Source: an uncultured Eubacteriales bacterium
GTDB lineage: Bacteria; Bacillota; Clostridia; Oscillospirales; Acutalibacteraceae
Assembly: GCA_934552855.1 (NCBI GenBank)
Contig: CAKTEU010000023.1
Location: 1 to 31,845, forward strand
Direction of reading: 5' to 3'
Length of the DNA: 31,845 nucleotides
The notes below the pieces were generated by a model. The model ran no database searches. It saw nothing but the letters and a program-made list of their open reading frames with translations, and was not told the DNA's origin. The position numbers and the translations under genes are program-made. How positions within the stretch are numbered: the stretch's first letter is position 1; every line of letters starts with the position of its first letter. Shown here one piece after another: positions 7,300-15,504 of this stretch.

Positions 7300-7308
7300 T
7301 GGTATAAT
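7300..7308 (+). promoter_or_regulatory. Extended -10 promoter ahead of the FtsZ-like/TIR/HD unit
   Basis: TGGTATAAT (7300-7308) is a consensus extended -10 element. No good -35 is at the right distance: TTGCAA at 7275-7280 is 22 bases away. Promoters with an extended -10 can work without one. The 204-base gap 7235-7438 holds nothing else I recognise. Confidence 0.6.
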
Positions 7309-7438
7309 GTTTACACCAAGAAAAAGAGCACTGAGTTTTTTTCAGAGAATGCGAAAAACGGAATAAAGCTCGGTTTTATTAGGTGATAATAAATAATGAG
7401 GTTTCTTAAATTGATGAGAAATATTGCGCGGAGGTCAT

Positions 7439-7960
7439 ATGAAGAGCACGATAATTGGGATTGGACTTATGGGAACCAATTTTGTTAACTGCGCTATGAA
7501 AAATATGAAAGCGGACGTCAGTTATCTGACTATCAATGATGATCCTCAAGAAAACGAGTGTTCCTTTGCGGAACACAAAATGCTTCTGTCTGCTACTAAT
7601 ACTATAGACGGAGTAGGCAAGGTGCAAATCGACATCTCTTCCTCAAGTAAGATTTGGAATATGATAGCCGACTCCAACGCGGTGTTTGTAGTTCTGGGCG
7701 CTGCAGGTCATCTTGCGTCGGATATAATGAGCGATCTTGTTAAGGTTCTCAATAAAACAGATGCGTTTAAGATGTGCATCCCTGTAACGCCTTTTATCTT
7801 TGAGGGAAAGAAACGATATGAGCACGAAGAGGAAACGGTTGATTGTATCAAAGGGCATTTTGACTCAGTACATATTATTTCAAACGAAAAGGAATTGGCA
7901 AGTTACCGTCACATAAAGAAAAAAACAGATCTTTCTGAACTTCTTTCGGCATTGAACTAA
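7439..7960 (+). CDS. Truncated FtsZ/tubulin-like GTPase-fold protein, signature loop lost
   Basis: The 173-aa protein follows the FtsZ GTPase domain in order. The N-terminal strand is IIGIGLMGTNFVNCAM (FtsZ IKVIGVGGGGNNAV). YLTINDD corresponds to FIAVNTD, and ADSNAVFVVLGAAGHLASD stands where FtsZ has ADMVFITAGMGGGTGTG. PFIFEGKKR matches PFSFEGRRR, and VHIISNEKEL matches LIVIPNDKL. The tubulin signature GGGTGTG is replaced by GAAGHLASD (residues 87-95), so GTP hydrolysis or binding is doubtful. The C-terminal domain that completes the catalytic site is missing. Start ATG 7439 has GGAGG at a tight 4-base spacing; TTG 7424 is an alternative. The next gene starts 79 bases later. Confidence 0.7.
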   Translation: MKSTIIGIGLMGTNFVNCAMKNMKADVSYLTINDDPQENECSFAEHKMLLSATNTIDGVGKVQIDISSSSKIWNMIADSNAVFVVLGAAGHLASDIMSDLVKVLNKTDAFKMCIPVTPFIFEGKKRYEHEEETVDCIKGHFDSVHIISNEKELASYRHIKKKTDLSELLSALN

Positions 7961-8039
7961 AATTGTAGGTATAATTAGCTCGGCGATAGAGCAAAGTCAG
8001 TCAATTACTTAAGAATTATAAAAATGAGGAGAATTGATA

Positions 8040-11000
8040 ATGATGAAGTATAAGTCTTTTAATAAGATTAATGTATTTGATAAGCCAAAAGTTTATTTTA
8101 CATGTCATCCGAAGGATTTTGAGAAATATTTCAATGTCATTCGTGATGACATTTTTGGTATTTGCGACTGTACTATTTATTATACTGAAAGTATGAGCGA
8201 ACAACTTTCTGAAGATGATTATGCAGATCTGAGCCGAATGAACCTTTTTGTTGTTCCCGTAACGCGGTCATTACTGGAAAAGAATAATCGAACCATAAGA
8301 TTTGACATTAAGTACGCTATGGAAAACGATATTCCTGTTTTGCCTTTTATGATGGAATCGGGGTTGGATTCGTTATATGGCGATTTCTTTGACGAACGGC
8401 AGTATATCAATCCATATTCTACAGACTTAACAGAGATTAGCTACAAAGAAAAATTGAGCCGGTATCTTAAGTCGGTGCTTATTAGTGCTGATACGGCGCA
8501 AAGAGTTCGTGCTGCTTTTGATGCATATATCTTTTTGAGCTACCGTAAAAAGGATCGTAAGTACGCAAATGAGTTAATGAGTTTGATTCACAGTAACCCG
8601 GAGTTTCAGGATATCGCCATTTGGTTTGACGAGTTTTTAACTCCGGGGGAAAGTTTCAAGGATAATATAGACAAAATGCTGAATGACAGCAAGATGTTTG
8701 CTTTATTGGTGACGCCTAGTCTTCTTGAAACGGTCGATGGAAAGCCGAACTTTGTTATGGCGGAAGAGTACCCTGCAGCGAGGAAAGCGGGGAAAGAGAT
8801 ACTGCCCGCTGAGATGGAGAGTACCGATAAAAATGCGTTAAAAGTATGTTATAAGGATATTCCGGAATGTGTTGATGCTTATAATAATGCAGAATTTAGA
8901 GAGAGACTCCTTGATTCTCTTCGGAGAATTGCAATAAAAGAAAACGATCACAGCTCTGTGCACAATTATTTGATAGGTCTTGCATATATGCATGGAATCG
9001 ACGTAGAAGTCAACAGATCAAGGGCTATTGATCTTATCACTTCTGCTGCAGATAGCGGATACATCGAGGCAATCAAAAAACTAGCGACCATGTATTACTA
9101 TGGTATCGATGTTTCAAGAGATTTAAAAAAAGCATCTATGTGGCAACAAAAATACATTGAACAATTAGAGCAGAAATGTATTGCGGACCCATCGATCGTT
9201 AACAAGTTGGATTTAGCAGATGCAACCAGATTTTTTTCGGAAATCGAACAGAACAAGCTTGATGTGTTACAAGTGGATCAAAATAAACTGTTAGCATTAC
9301 TTCAAAAAGCAGACAATCTTTTGGATGGATTCGGTATAACAGACGAGCGTGATATCAGTAGATTTATTGAAGGCAAGTTGAATACGATACGATCCTTAGC
9401 CATCTTAAATGAACAGATTGGGGAGTATGAAGAATCCTTAAGACTGTATAATAGGGCTCTTGATCTGAGAAGAAGAATAGCGGAACTAGACCAAGAATTA
9501 AATGATGATAACACCAACACATGCAACAAATGGAGAATTGCTCAAATACATCATGATATTGGTTTGTTGATGTGTAAACAAGGCAAGCATAAAGAGGCAG
9601 TCGAAGCTCTTCTTGAGTCATTAAAGATATATCGCGAAATTTCTCAGGTTTCGGACAACTATGTTACTAGCATGCTAAGTGTTTATAACGCATTGTCTTA
9701 TTCTGCTGTATTTATTGATATCGATTTGGCAGATCAAATGAGCCGTCAATCTTTGGATATAAGCGAAAAATACTACCAGAGATATCCAATGGTGCTGGAG
9801 TTACCATATGCTGCTTCTTTGCTTGCTAGATCATCTGTTTTGATCGAGTCTGCATGCACAGATTATGATAAGATTAAATCTTTATGTCTCAAAGCGGTTT
9901 TGCTATATGAAAAACATATTACGGACAATTCTGTACAGGTAACCGATGATTATATTAAAGCTCTTTGCCAATTGGCTGAGATGTGTAATTATTCGGGTGA
10001 TTTCGATAGCTCCATACAATACTATAACAAATGCATCTCATTAGTATCTGTCTTGCCAAAAATATTGGGCGTTGAGTTGAATGAAACTGTTGCGCATCTT
10101 TTCTATGATTATGGGATGCTTTTGGCGATTTATCCGGAAGAGCAATCCCTTGTAAAAGCCAAATCTTACATTCTAAATGCTTTATCATTATTTGAAAAAA
10201 TGTCCTTATCAAATCCGATGTATAAAGAAGTATATGGCGAGGTTAAGATGAGGCTTGAACAAATAGAAGAAAAAATTAATCAAATTGACAAAACTCCTTT
10301 AGATCCGAATTACGTTAAAGATAACGCTAAATCAATAGCAGCAATAAGCGCTTTTCATAAGTATTATTACAAAGCAAAGGTGCTTGAGGATGAGGGACAA
10401 TATAGAAAGGCACAGATGTTCTATTTGTCGGTGTTAGAAAAAATAGATAAACTTAAGTCCTATGGCGCACCATTAGATGATTATTACATAGACATAAAGA
10501 ATCATATTGAAAATTGCGTTGCAATGGAAAAGAGGACTAATGATGAAAAAAGCGATTATAATCGAGTTAATGAAAGCACAGAAGAAAAACGACTAGATGA
10601 CGACGATTTGTTAGAACAGTTTCGAGGGTTTGTTGAAGATGGAGTTAAAGCAGATAACGAGGACGATTTTGCAAGAGCAATCCCTTTGCTAACAAACGCA
10701 TTGAAAGAATTAGAGGAATTAAACGAACGTGATGTTGTGGTGGATGATCTATTTTCCACTGCACTCTACGATCATATTGCTCATTGCTTGGAAAAAATGG
10801 GAATGATTGAGCCTGCCAAGCAGTACTATGAGAAAACTGTAATTCAAGCTATTGGGCGCGCCAAAGATATATGTAGTAATCAAGATTATGATGCTGCAAT
10901 TGGAAACCTTGAAAAGTTGATTGGCTTTTGCAATCGCTATGGGTTTACGGATGAGGCTATAGAGTACCGTGATTATGTTAATATTCTAGCAAAAGAAAAA

Positions 11001-11534
11001 GAGGAAATATCAGAAAATGTATATGAAGAAGATGATGAGGATTTTTTGTCTCCGGAACTCAGGGAAAAACTGAATAAAGCTTTGGATGAACTTGATTTTA
11101 CGCCGACGACATTTAAAGAAGGCGATGAGTTTGACTACGCAGACGATTTAGGTGATGCCGGCGAGGGACATCTTGGCGCTATGATTAAATCTATGTTCAG
11201 TGATGAACGATTGTTCTCTTTGCTTGATGACGAAGAGGATGTCCAAATTGAAGGTGAAGAGGATGAAGAACTTGATTCGACGATAACTTTAACAGATGAA
11301 AACGGAGAGTCGACGGACTTTACTTTTGCTGACTTAATCGAATTTGGAGGTAAAGAGTATGTTGTTTTGTTGCCGCCTGAAGACGAAGAGCAAGAAGTAA
11401 CAATCCTTTTGGTTGAACCTGGCGATGATGACGACATCGAGAATTATTTGCCTGTTGAAGACGAAAAACTGCTTGCGTTCTTGTTTGAGATTTTTAAAGA
11501 ACGCAATAAAGATAGGTTCAATTTTGAGGACTGA
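8040..11534 (+). CDS. Double TIR-Sel1-TPR protein with C-terminal DUF1292-like domain
   Basis: The 1164-aa protein starts at ATG 8040 (AGGAG 8 bases upstream). Residues about 16-150 are a degenerate TIR-like domain (KVYFTCHPKDFEKYF). Residues 161-262 are a clearer TIR: DAYIFLSYRKKD, IWFDEFLTPGESF and MAEEYPAARKAGKEI, whose Glu (242/243) sits where TIR NADases have the catalytic Glu. Two Sel1-like repeats follow (about 307-377), then several TPR pairs to about 1000. An acidic stretch leads into a terminal module (about 1080-1164: DSTITLTDENGESTDF, IEFGGKEYVVLLPPED, LPVEDEKLLAFLFEIF) matching DUF1292/YrzB. TIR domains with repeat sensors usually deplete NAD when triggered; that activity is inferred. 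Confidence 0.88.
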   Translation: MMKYKSFNKINVFDKPKVYFTCHPKDFEKYFNVIRDDIFGICDCTIYYTESMSEQLSEDDYADLSRMNLFVVPVTRSLLEKNNRTIRFDIKYAMENDIPVLPFMMESGLDSLYGDFFDERQYINPYSTDLTEISYKEKLSRYLKSVLISADTAQRVRAAFDAYIFLSYRKKDRKYANELMSLIHSNPEFQDIAIWFDEFLTPGESFKDNIDKMLNDSKMFALLVTPSLLETVDGKPNFVMAEEYPAARKAGKEILPAEMESTDKNALKVCYKDIPECVDAYNNAEFRERLLDSLRRIAIKENDHSSVHNYLIGLAYMHGIDVEVNRSRAIDLITSAADSGYIEAIKKLATMYYYGIDVSRDLKKASMWQQKYIEQLEQKCIADPSIVNKLDLADATRFFSEIEQNKLDVLQVDQNKLLALLQKADNLLDGFGITDERDISRFIEGKLNTIRSLAILNEQIGEYEESLRLYNRALDLRRRIAELDQELNDDNTNTCNKWRIAQIHHDIGLLMCKQGKHKEAVEALLESLKIYREISQVSDNYVTSMLSVYNALSYSAVFIDIDLADQMSRQSLDISEKYYQRYPMVLELPYAASLLARSSVLIESACTDYDKIKSLCLKAVLLYEKHITDNSVQVTDDYIKALCQLAEMCNYSGDFDSSIQYYNKCISLVSVLPKILGVELNETVAHLFYDYGMLLAIYPEEQSLVKAKSYILNALSLFEKMSLSNPMYKEVYGEVKMRLEQIEEKINQIDKTPLDPNYVKDNAKSIAAISAFHKYYYKAKVLEDEGQYRKAQMFYLSVLEKIDKLKSYGAPLDDYYIDIKNHIENCVAMEKRTNDEKSDYNRVNESTEEKRLDDDDLLEQFRGFVEDGVKADNEDDFARAIPLLTNALKELEELNERDVVVDDLFSTALYDHIAHCLEKMGMIEPAKQYYEKTVIQAIGRAKDICSNQDYDAAIGNLEKLIGFCNRYGFTDEAIEYRDYVNILAKEKEEISENVYEEDDEDFLSPELREKLNKALDELDFTPTTFKEGDEFDYADDLGDAGEGHLGAMIKSMFSDERLFSLLDDEEDVQIEGEEDEELDSTITLTDENGESTDFTFADLIEFGGKEYVVLLPPEDEEQEVTILLVEPGDDDDIENYLPVEDEKLLAFLFEIFKERNKDRFNFED

Positions 11535-11556
11535 TAGGAGAGAGGGAATTATAATA

Positions 11557-11982
11557 ATGATTTACACAGGACTAACAAAAAAAGCGTTGAAAATATCATT
11601 CAACGCACACAAAGATCAGCTTGATAAAAGCGGGATACAATACGTTTACCATCCGTATGAAGTTGCCGAACATATGGAGACTGAAACGGAAACCTGCGTT
11701 GCACTTTTGCACGATGTTGTCGAGGATACGGATACAACTTTGGACGAGCTTGCCGAAATCTTCCCGCAAGAAGTGATTGATGCACTTCGATTGATGACTC
11801 ACGATCCTGAGGTTCCGTATCTTGACTATGTGAAAAAGATCAAGGATAATCCACTTGCAAGAAAAGTTAAACTCGCAGACTTGAGACACAACAGCGATTT
11901 ATCAAGACTTAACAACGCGACCAAAAAAGACTTGAAACGCGTTGATAAATACAAAGAGGCAATTCAAATTCTTGAGAATTAA
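11557..11982 (+). CDS. Small HD-domain hydrolase, MESH1/(p)ppGpp-hydrolase-like
   Basis: The 141-aa protein matches the HD domain of RelA/SpoT. H32 is in YVYHPYEVAEHM, H52-D53 in LLHDVVEDTD, E56-D57 follow, and D108 is in KLADLRHN. These are the Mn-binding residues of the 3'-pyrophosphohydrolase. There is no synthetase or TGS domain, so it resembles a small alarmone hydrolase. AGGAGAGAGG lies upstream, and the ATG is 22 bases after the TIR gene's stop. A strong terminator follows, placing it as the last gene of the unit. It may degrade an alarmone or other pyrophosphorylated nucleotide for the TIR system. Confidence 0.85.
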   Translation: MIYTGLTKKALKISFNAHKDQLDKSGIQYVYHPYEVAEHMETETETCVALLHDVVEDTDTTLDELAEIFPQEVIDALRLMTHDPEVPYLDYVKKIKDNPLARKVKLADLRHNSDLSRLNNATKKDLKRVDKYKEAIQILEN

Positions 11983-12003
11983 TAACCATATATTGTCGTA
12001 TCG

Positions 12004-12044
12004 CTCCCGTGATTTTGCAACAATGAATCACGGGAGATTTTTTT
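12004..12044 (+). terminator. Strong terminator closing the FtsZ-like/TIR/HD unit
   Basis: Perfect arms CTCCCGTGATT (12004-12014) and AATCACGGGAG (12026-12036), then ATTTTTTT. Confidence 0.92.
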
Positions 12045-12196
12045 CAGTGATTTGCGAAAAACAGGCGGACGAGCAGTTATAGATAGGATAAGGTACAATA
12101 AGTTGCGCAAATTGAATCATGCAAAAAAGTAGACACGGCTTGCGGTCTCTGGTAGAATGAAGTTACGACACACATTCTGAAAGGAGACAACAAACC

Positions 12197-13384
12197 ATGT
12201 CCAACAACATTGTACAATTCAACGAGGAAATAATCAAGGGGCAAATTAAAGAATTGGTTCGCAGCAGCGTGGAGGAGACCCTCAACGAGCTGCTTGAAGC
12301 GGAGGCTGAGAAGCTGACACAGGCTGCCCGCTATGAGCGCAGCGAAGCCCGTCAGGGCTATCGCAGCGGCCACTATGACCGAAATCTCACCACCACCTCC
12401 GGGGATGTGACGCTTAACGTTCCCCGGCTCAAGGGTATCTCCTTCGAGACGGCCATCATCGAGCGCTATCGCCGCCGGGAGAGCAGTGTGGAGGAAGCTC
12501 TCATCGAGATGTATCTTGCAGGCGTGTCCGTGCGCCGGATGGAGGACATCACTGAGGCTCTGTGGGGAAGCAAGGTGTCCGCATCCACCATCAGCGAGCT
12601 GAATAAGAAAGCCTATGTCAACATCGAGGCATGGCGTAACCGCCCCCTGCAAAGTGGTAAGTATCCTTATGTGTATGTGGATGGTATCTGCCTTAAGCGA
12701 AATTGGGGCGGTGAGTACGAAAATGTGGCTGTTTTGGTGGCGATTGCTGTGAATGAGGAGGGTTATCGTGAGGTTTTGGGCGCTGCCGAAGGCATGAAGG
12801 AGGACAAGGCAAGCTGGGTCAGCTTCTTCCAATGGCTACGTGGGCGGGGCCTTGAGGGCGTCAAACTCATTGTCGGAGACAAGTGTCCGGGCATGCCGGA
12901 GGCCGTGGGAGAGGTGTTTCCCGAGGCCAAATACCAACGCTGTGTGGTGCATTTTTACCGAAACGTATTCTCTGTTGTGCCCAAATCCAAGGTGAAAAAT
13001 GTGGCGAAAATGCTCAAGGCCATCCACGCCCAGGAGAGCAAGAAGGCCGCCCGGGAGAAGGCTGCCGCAGTGGTTGCCGAGCTGAAAGCCATGAAACTGC
13101 CGGAGGCTGCAAAGAAAGTAGCGGATGGCATTGAAGAAACCCTGACCTACTGTGACTTTCCTTCCGAGCATTGGGTGAAGATCCGAACCAACAATGTGAT
13201 TGAGCGGATGAACCGGGAGATCCGGCGCAGGACGAGGGTTGTCGGCGCCTTCCCGGACGGAAATTCGGCGTTGATGCTGGTCTGCGCCCGGCTGCGTCAT
13301 GTGGCCGGAACCCAGCGGGGCAGCAAGAAGTACATGAATATGAAGCATCTGGAAGTCATGGAGCAGGAGCCGCCGGCCGTGTAA
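12197..13384 (+). CDS. IS256-family (mutator-type) transposase
   Basis: The 395-aa protein has the family layout: a helical N-terminus, the YRSGHYDRNLTT...GDVTLNVPRLK zinc/DNA-binding region, and an RNase-H-like DDE core. The first Asp is in YVDGICLK, the second in IVGDKCPG, and the Glu in NNVIERMNREIRRRTRVVGAFPDG, with the C/H block YQRCVVHFYRNV between them. Length is normal (about 390-400 aa) and no frame breaks are seen, so it may be active. AAAGGAGA precedes the ATG. Confidence 0.95.
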   Translation: MSNNIVQFNEEIIKGQIKELVRSSVEETLNELLEAEAEKLTQAARYERSEARQGYRSGHYDRNLTTTSGDVTLNVPRLKGISFETAIIERYRRRESSVEEALIEMYLAGVSVRRMEDITEALWGSKVSASTISELNKKAYVNIEAWRNRPLQSGKYPYVYVDGICLKRNWGGEYENVAVLVAIAVNEEGYREVLGAAEGMKEDKASWVSFFQWLRGRGLEGVKLIVGDKCPGMPEAVGEVFPEAKYQRCVVHFYRNVFSVVPKSKVKNVAKMLKAIHAQESKKAAREKAAAVVAELKAMKLPEAAKKVADGIEETLTYCDFPSEHWVKIRTNNVIERMNREIRRRTRVVGAFPDGNSALMLVCARLRHVAGTQRGSKKYMNMKHLEVMEQEPPAV

Positions 13385-13405
13385 GTAGCAGCCAGGTCAC
13401 AAAGC

Positions 13406-13494
13406 GTCAAGGGCAAGACGAGCGGCGTACCGCCGCCCTTGACCCTTTGCGCCCTGCCCGCTGAAAGGTAACCAAGGGGCGGTTAAGCCGCCCC
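13406..13494 (+). terminator. Two strong hairpins behind the transposase
   Basis: Hairpin one is GTCAAGGG (13406-13413) with CCCTTGAC (13436-13443), enclosing CGGCG-TAC-CGCCG. Hairpin two is GGGGCGG (13476-13482) with CCGCCCC (13488-13494). Neither has a T-tract. They may insulate the IS from outside transcription. Confidence 0.5.
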
Positions 13495-13600
13495 CTGTAA
13501 TAGGATTTCTGCCAGAGACATAATCAATTTTGCGCATAACTCTTGACATTACCATAGATTGTAAAAGCCAACAAAACAAATATCGAAAGGACTTTGCAGT

Positions 13601-14722
13601 ATGAAAAGAACCGTAAGCCTTATCCTCGTGCTTGTCACCCTTACCTCGCTTTTTGTTATTTCAAGCATACCTGCGTCGGCCGCATCAGCCAATTATACCA
13701 TCACTGTCACAACAAACAAATATTACACGATATCCAACCTTGGAAGCGGCAAATTTCTAAACGTTTACGGATCAAAAAACGCCAACAACACGAACGTTAC
13801 CATTTATACATATGACAGAACCAATGGGCAACAGTGGAAAGCAGTTGCATACAACGGATATTACTATTTCGTACCGAAATGCGCGACCGGTAGGGCGCTA
13901 AACGTTTACGGATCCACCTCTAAAGAAGGAAGTAATGTCTGCTTATGGTCTCAGGCGAAAAACTCTACCCAACTCTGTAAACTTGAATATAGTTCTTCAC
14001 CCAGCGGTGTGATCATAAGAAGTGTTAATAATCCACAGTATGTGCTGACCGCAAATGGTAGCGGTAATTCTTCTAATGTGTGTCTGAAGAAGTATAGTGC
14101 TGGAAATGCGTATCAAGTTTGGAATTCCGACATTTTTAATATTACGTTCAACCGTCAGCTTCAGGAGACCGTTATCGTTAAGCACAATTATCTTCAAACG
14201 GATCCGCAGTGGAATAAGAGCAATATGAAGTATAATAATTCCTATTTAAGCAAGAGCGGTTGCGGGATCTTTTCCATCGTTAATGCGGTATATAATTCTA
14301 CTGGCAATTTTATTAACCCTTTGGATGTTGCCGATTGGGCGTACTCCAAGAGGTATTTCAACCAAGCTAAAGGAACAAACGGCGGCGGAATATGCGACAC
14401 AAGGGCGTTTACTGAAGTTGAATCAAAGTTTGGTGCACAATACGGATTTAAATATGTCGGCTACGGAACCAATCTTAATAACAATACCCTTAAGAACCAT
14501 TTGAGCAACGGAGGAACCGCTATCATTTGGGTTGACGGGCATTATATGTGTCTTGTTGATTATAACATTTCGACAGGAAAGTTCCTTGTCTTTGATCCTG
14601 CCCCTGGCTCTGGAACAAGACGCGCTGGAATTACGACGGCGGGAGGTGACTGGAAGACCATTGCACAACTTTCCAAGTATCCGATTAACGTGAAAGCTTA
14701 CTGGATGTTTTCCAAACGGTAA
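13601..14722 (+). CDS. Secreted ricin-lectin / C39-like cysteine peptidase
   Basis: The 373-aa precursor has a Sec signal peptide (KR, hydrophobic 6-21, cleavage after PASA near residue 27). Residues about 40-180 form a ricin-type beta-trefoil with repeated FLNVYGS/ALNVYGS and QxW motifs (QQW at 77-79, QVW at 172-174), expected to bind carbohydrate. Residues about 195-370 are a C39-like papain-fold domain: SKSGCGIFS (Cys 221), DGHYMCLVDY (His 314) and FDPAPG (Asp 332). Secreted proteins of this type are thought to cleave peptides or cell-wall-linked targets. CGAAAGGA precedes the ATG. It sits next to the IS right end and is followed by a hairpin. Confidence 0.85.
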   Translation: MKRTVSLILVLVTLTSLFVISSIPASAASANYTITVTTNKYYTISNLGSGKFLNVYGSKNANNTNVTIYTYDRTNGQQWKAVAYNGYYYFVPKCATGRALNVYGSTSKEGSNVCLWSQAKNSTQLCKLEYSSSPSGVIIRSVNNPQYVLTANGSGNSSNVCLKKYSAGNAYQVWNSDIFNITFNRQLQETVIVKHNYLQTDPQWNKSNMKYNNSYLSKSGCGIFSIVNAVYNSTGNFINPLDVADWAYSKRYFNQAKGTNGGGICDTRAFTEVESKFGAQYGFKYVGYGTNLNNNTLKNHLSNGGTAIIWVDGHYMCLVDYNISTGKFLVFDPAPGSGTRRAGITTAGGDWKTIAQLSKYPINVKAYWMFSKR

Positions 14723-14751
14723 ACATGTAGCCCTTTAATGATAAACTACGA

Positions 14752-14778
14752 AAGCACGGACACATGTTGTCCGTGCTT
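14752..14778 (+). terminator. Terminator-like hairpin
   Basis: Perfect arms AAGCACGGACA (14752-14762) and TGTCCGTGCTT (14768-14778). The T-tract is weak (CGTTGGT). Confidence 0.65.
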
Positions 14779-14838
14779 CGTTGGTATATAATGTTCGAAG
14801 ACTAAACCAATGGTTTAAGGATGTCCGCGTATGGTTTA

Positions 14839-14867
14839 TTGAATGATGCGTCGGTTGCATATATAAT
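14839..14867 (+). promoter_or_regulatory. Sigma-A type promoter for XRE regulator
   Basis: TTGAAT (14839-14844), 17 bases, TATAAT (14862-14867), then about 30 bases to the regulator start. Confidence 0.75.
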
Positions 14868-14899
14868 ATTTTTAGTTTTTACACGGAGGAAAGAATGAA

Positions 14900-15391
14900 A
14901 TGATAGGAACAAGGATAAAAGAATTACGCATTAAAAATGGGTTGACTCAAGAAGATTTGGCCATGCGATTGCTTGTTTCCCCACAAGCAGTTTCCAAGTG
15001 GGAAAGAAATCTTGCCGATCCTGATATAGGACTGTTAATCCCGATTGCGAGAATATTTGGCAAAACCGTCGATGTGCTATTGTCCGAAGTCAAGCAAGAG
15101 GTTGACATTGACGCTATGGTAGATTGCAGTGCTGTATTGCATGACGATAAAGGAAAAATGAGAAAAGGGACTATAACAGTCGACAATAAATCTAACTGTA
15201 CAATTGAAAAAATGTATATCAAGGTCAAACTCAGTGATCATAATGGTCGCGTTATAAATTCCAAAGAAGTAAGATTTTACGACTTGGAAGCACATGAATC
15301 ATCTCGTTCGTCGTTTCTATTTTTGAATTGTGATCTAACGGAACAGTATCAGGTCCAATTAATAATCACATATTTCGTTATTAAAAAATGA
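14900..15391 (+). CDS. XRE-family regulator with C-terminal beta-sandwich-like domain
   Basis: The 163-aa protein has an XRE helix-turn-helix at residues 1-62 (IKELRIKNGLTQEDLAMRL, then VSPQAVSKWERNLADPD). A linker leads to a C-terminal domain (about 75-160) of alternating strands: GTITVDNKSNCTIEKMYIKV, then DHNGRVINSKE and SSRSSFLFLNC. It resembles the FxLYD/DUF-type beta-sandwich found in exported proteins, here apparently cytoplasmic as a ligand sensor. GGAGGAAAG precedes the ATG and it has its own promoter. What it controls is unknown. Confidence 0.82.
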   Translation: MIGTRIKELRIKNGLTQEDLAMRLLVSPQAVSKWERNLADPDIGLLIPIARIFGKTVDVLLSEVKQEVDIDAMVDCSAVLHDDKGKMRKGTITVDNKSNCTIEKMYIKVKLSDHNGRVINSKEVRFYDLEAHESSRSSFLFLNCDLTEQYQVQLIITYFVIKK

Positions 15392-15438
15392 GACCGCTTT
15401 TATAGGTGGCAGATTTGTTGTTTTCTTGAAACTCAAAC

Positions 15439-15500
15439 AAAACCTCCTCCATATTGAAGGTGTTGCAAAGCAACTATTTTCAATATATGAAGGAGGTTTT
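15439..15500 (+). promoter_or_regulatory. Long hairpin that sequesters the ribosome-binding site of the PcfJ-like gene
   Basis: AAAACCTCCT...CATAT..TGAA (15439-15458) pairs with 15479-15500 (TTCAATATATGAAGGAGGTTTT), with small internal mismatches and a bulge. GTTGC-AAA-GCAAC (15462-15474) forms an inner stem. The right arm contains the AGGAGG that serves ATG 15505, so the left arm acts as an anti-Shine-Dalgarno. This suggests translation is switched by temperature, a ligand, an RNA, or ribosome movement over the leader. Confidence 0.75.
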
Positions 15501-15504
15501 TCAA

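Larger units (their letters stand above)
12101..13541 (+). mobile_element. IS256-family insertion sequence
   Basis: It carries a single transposase gene with higher GC than the flanks. The ends are inverted and imperfect: 12101-12121 (AGTTGCGCAAATTGAATCAT...) mirrors 13519-13541. A second inverted pair, GTCTCTGGTAGAA (12145-12157) and TTCTGCCAGAGAC (13507-13519), lies inside. The two blocks touch at the right end but are 23 bases apart at the left. No convincing target duplication was found, so the outer limits are approximate. Two strong hairpins follow the transposase gene. Confidence 0.8.

Noticed and set aside
7960..8040. Separate promoter for the TIR gene (TATAAT at about 7970-7975)
   Set aside because: No -35 box at a workable distance and no TG extension; the gene is close enough to be cotranscribed with the FtsZ-like gene.
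12077..13348. Long antisense frames inside the transposase
   Set aside because: They mirror the codon bias of the GC-rich transposase gene and have no ribosome-binding site or recognisable domain.
12085..13560. Target-site duplication of the IS256 element
   Set aside because: The flanks share only scattered bases (ATAG on both sides), short of an 8-9 bp direct repeat.
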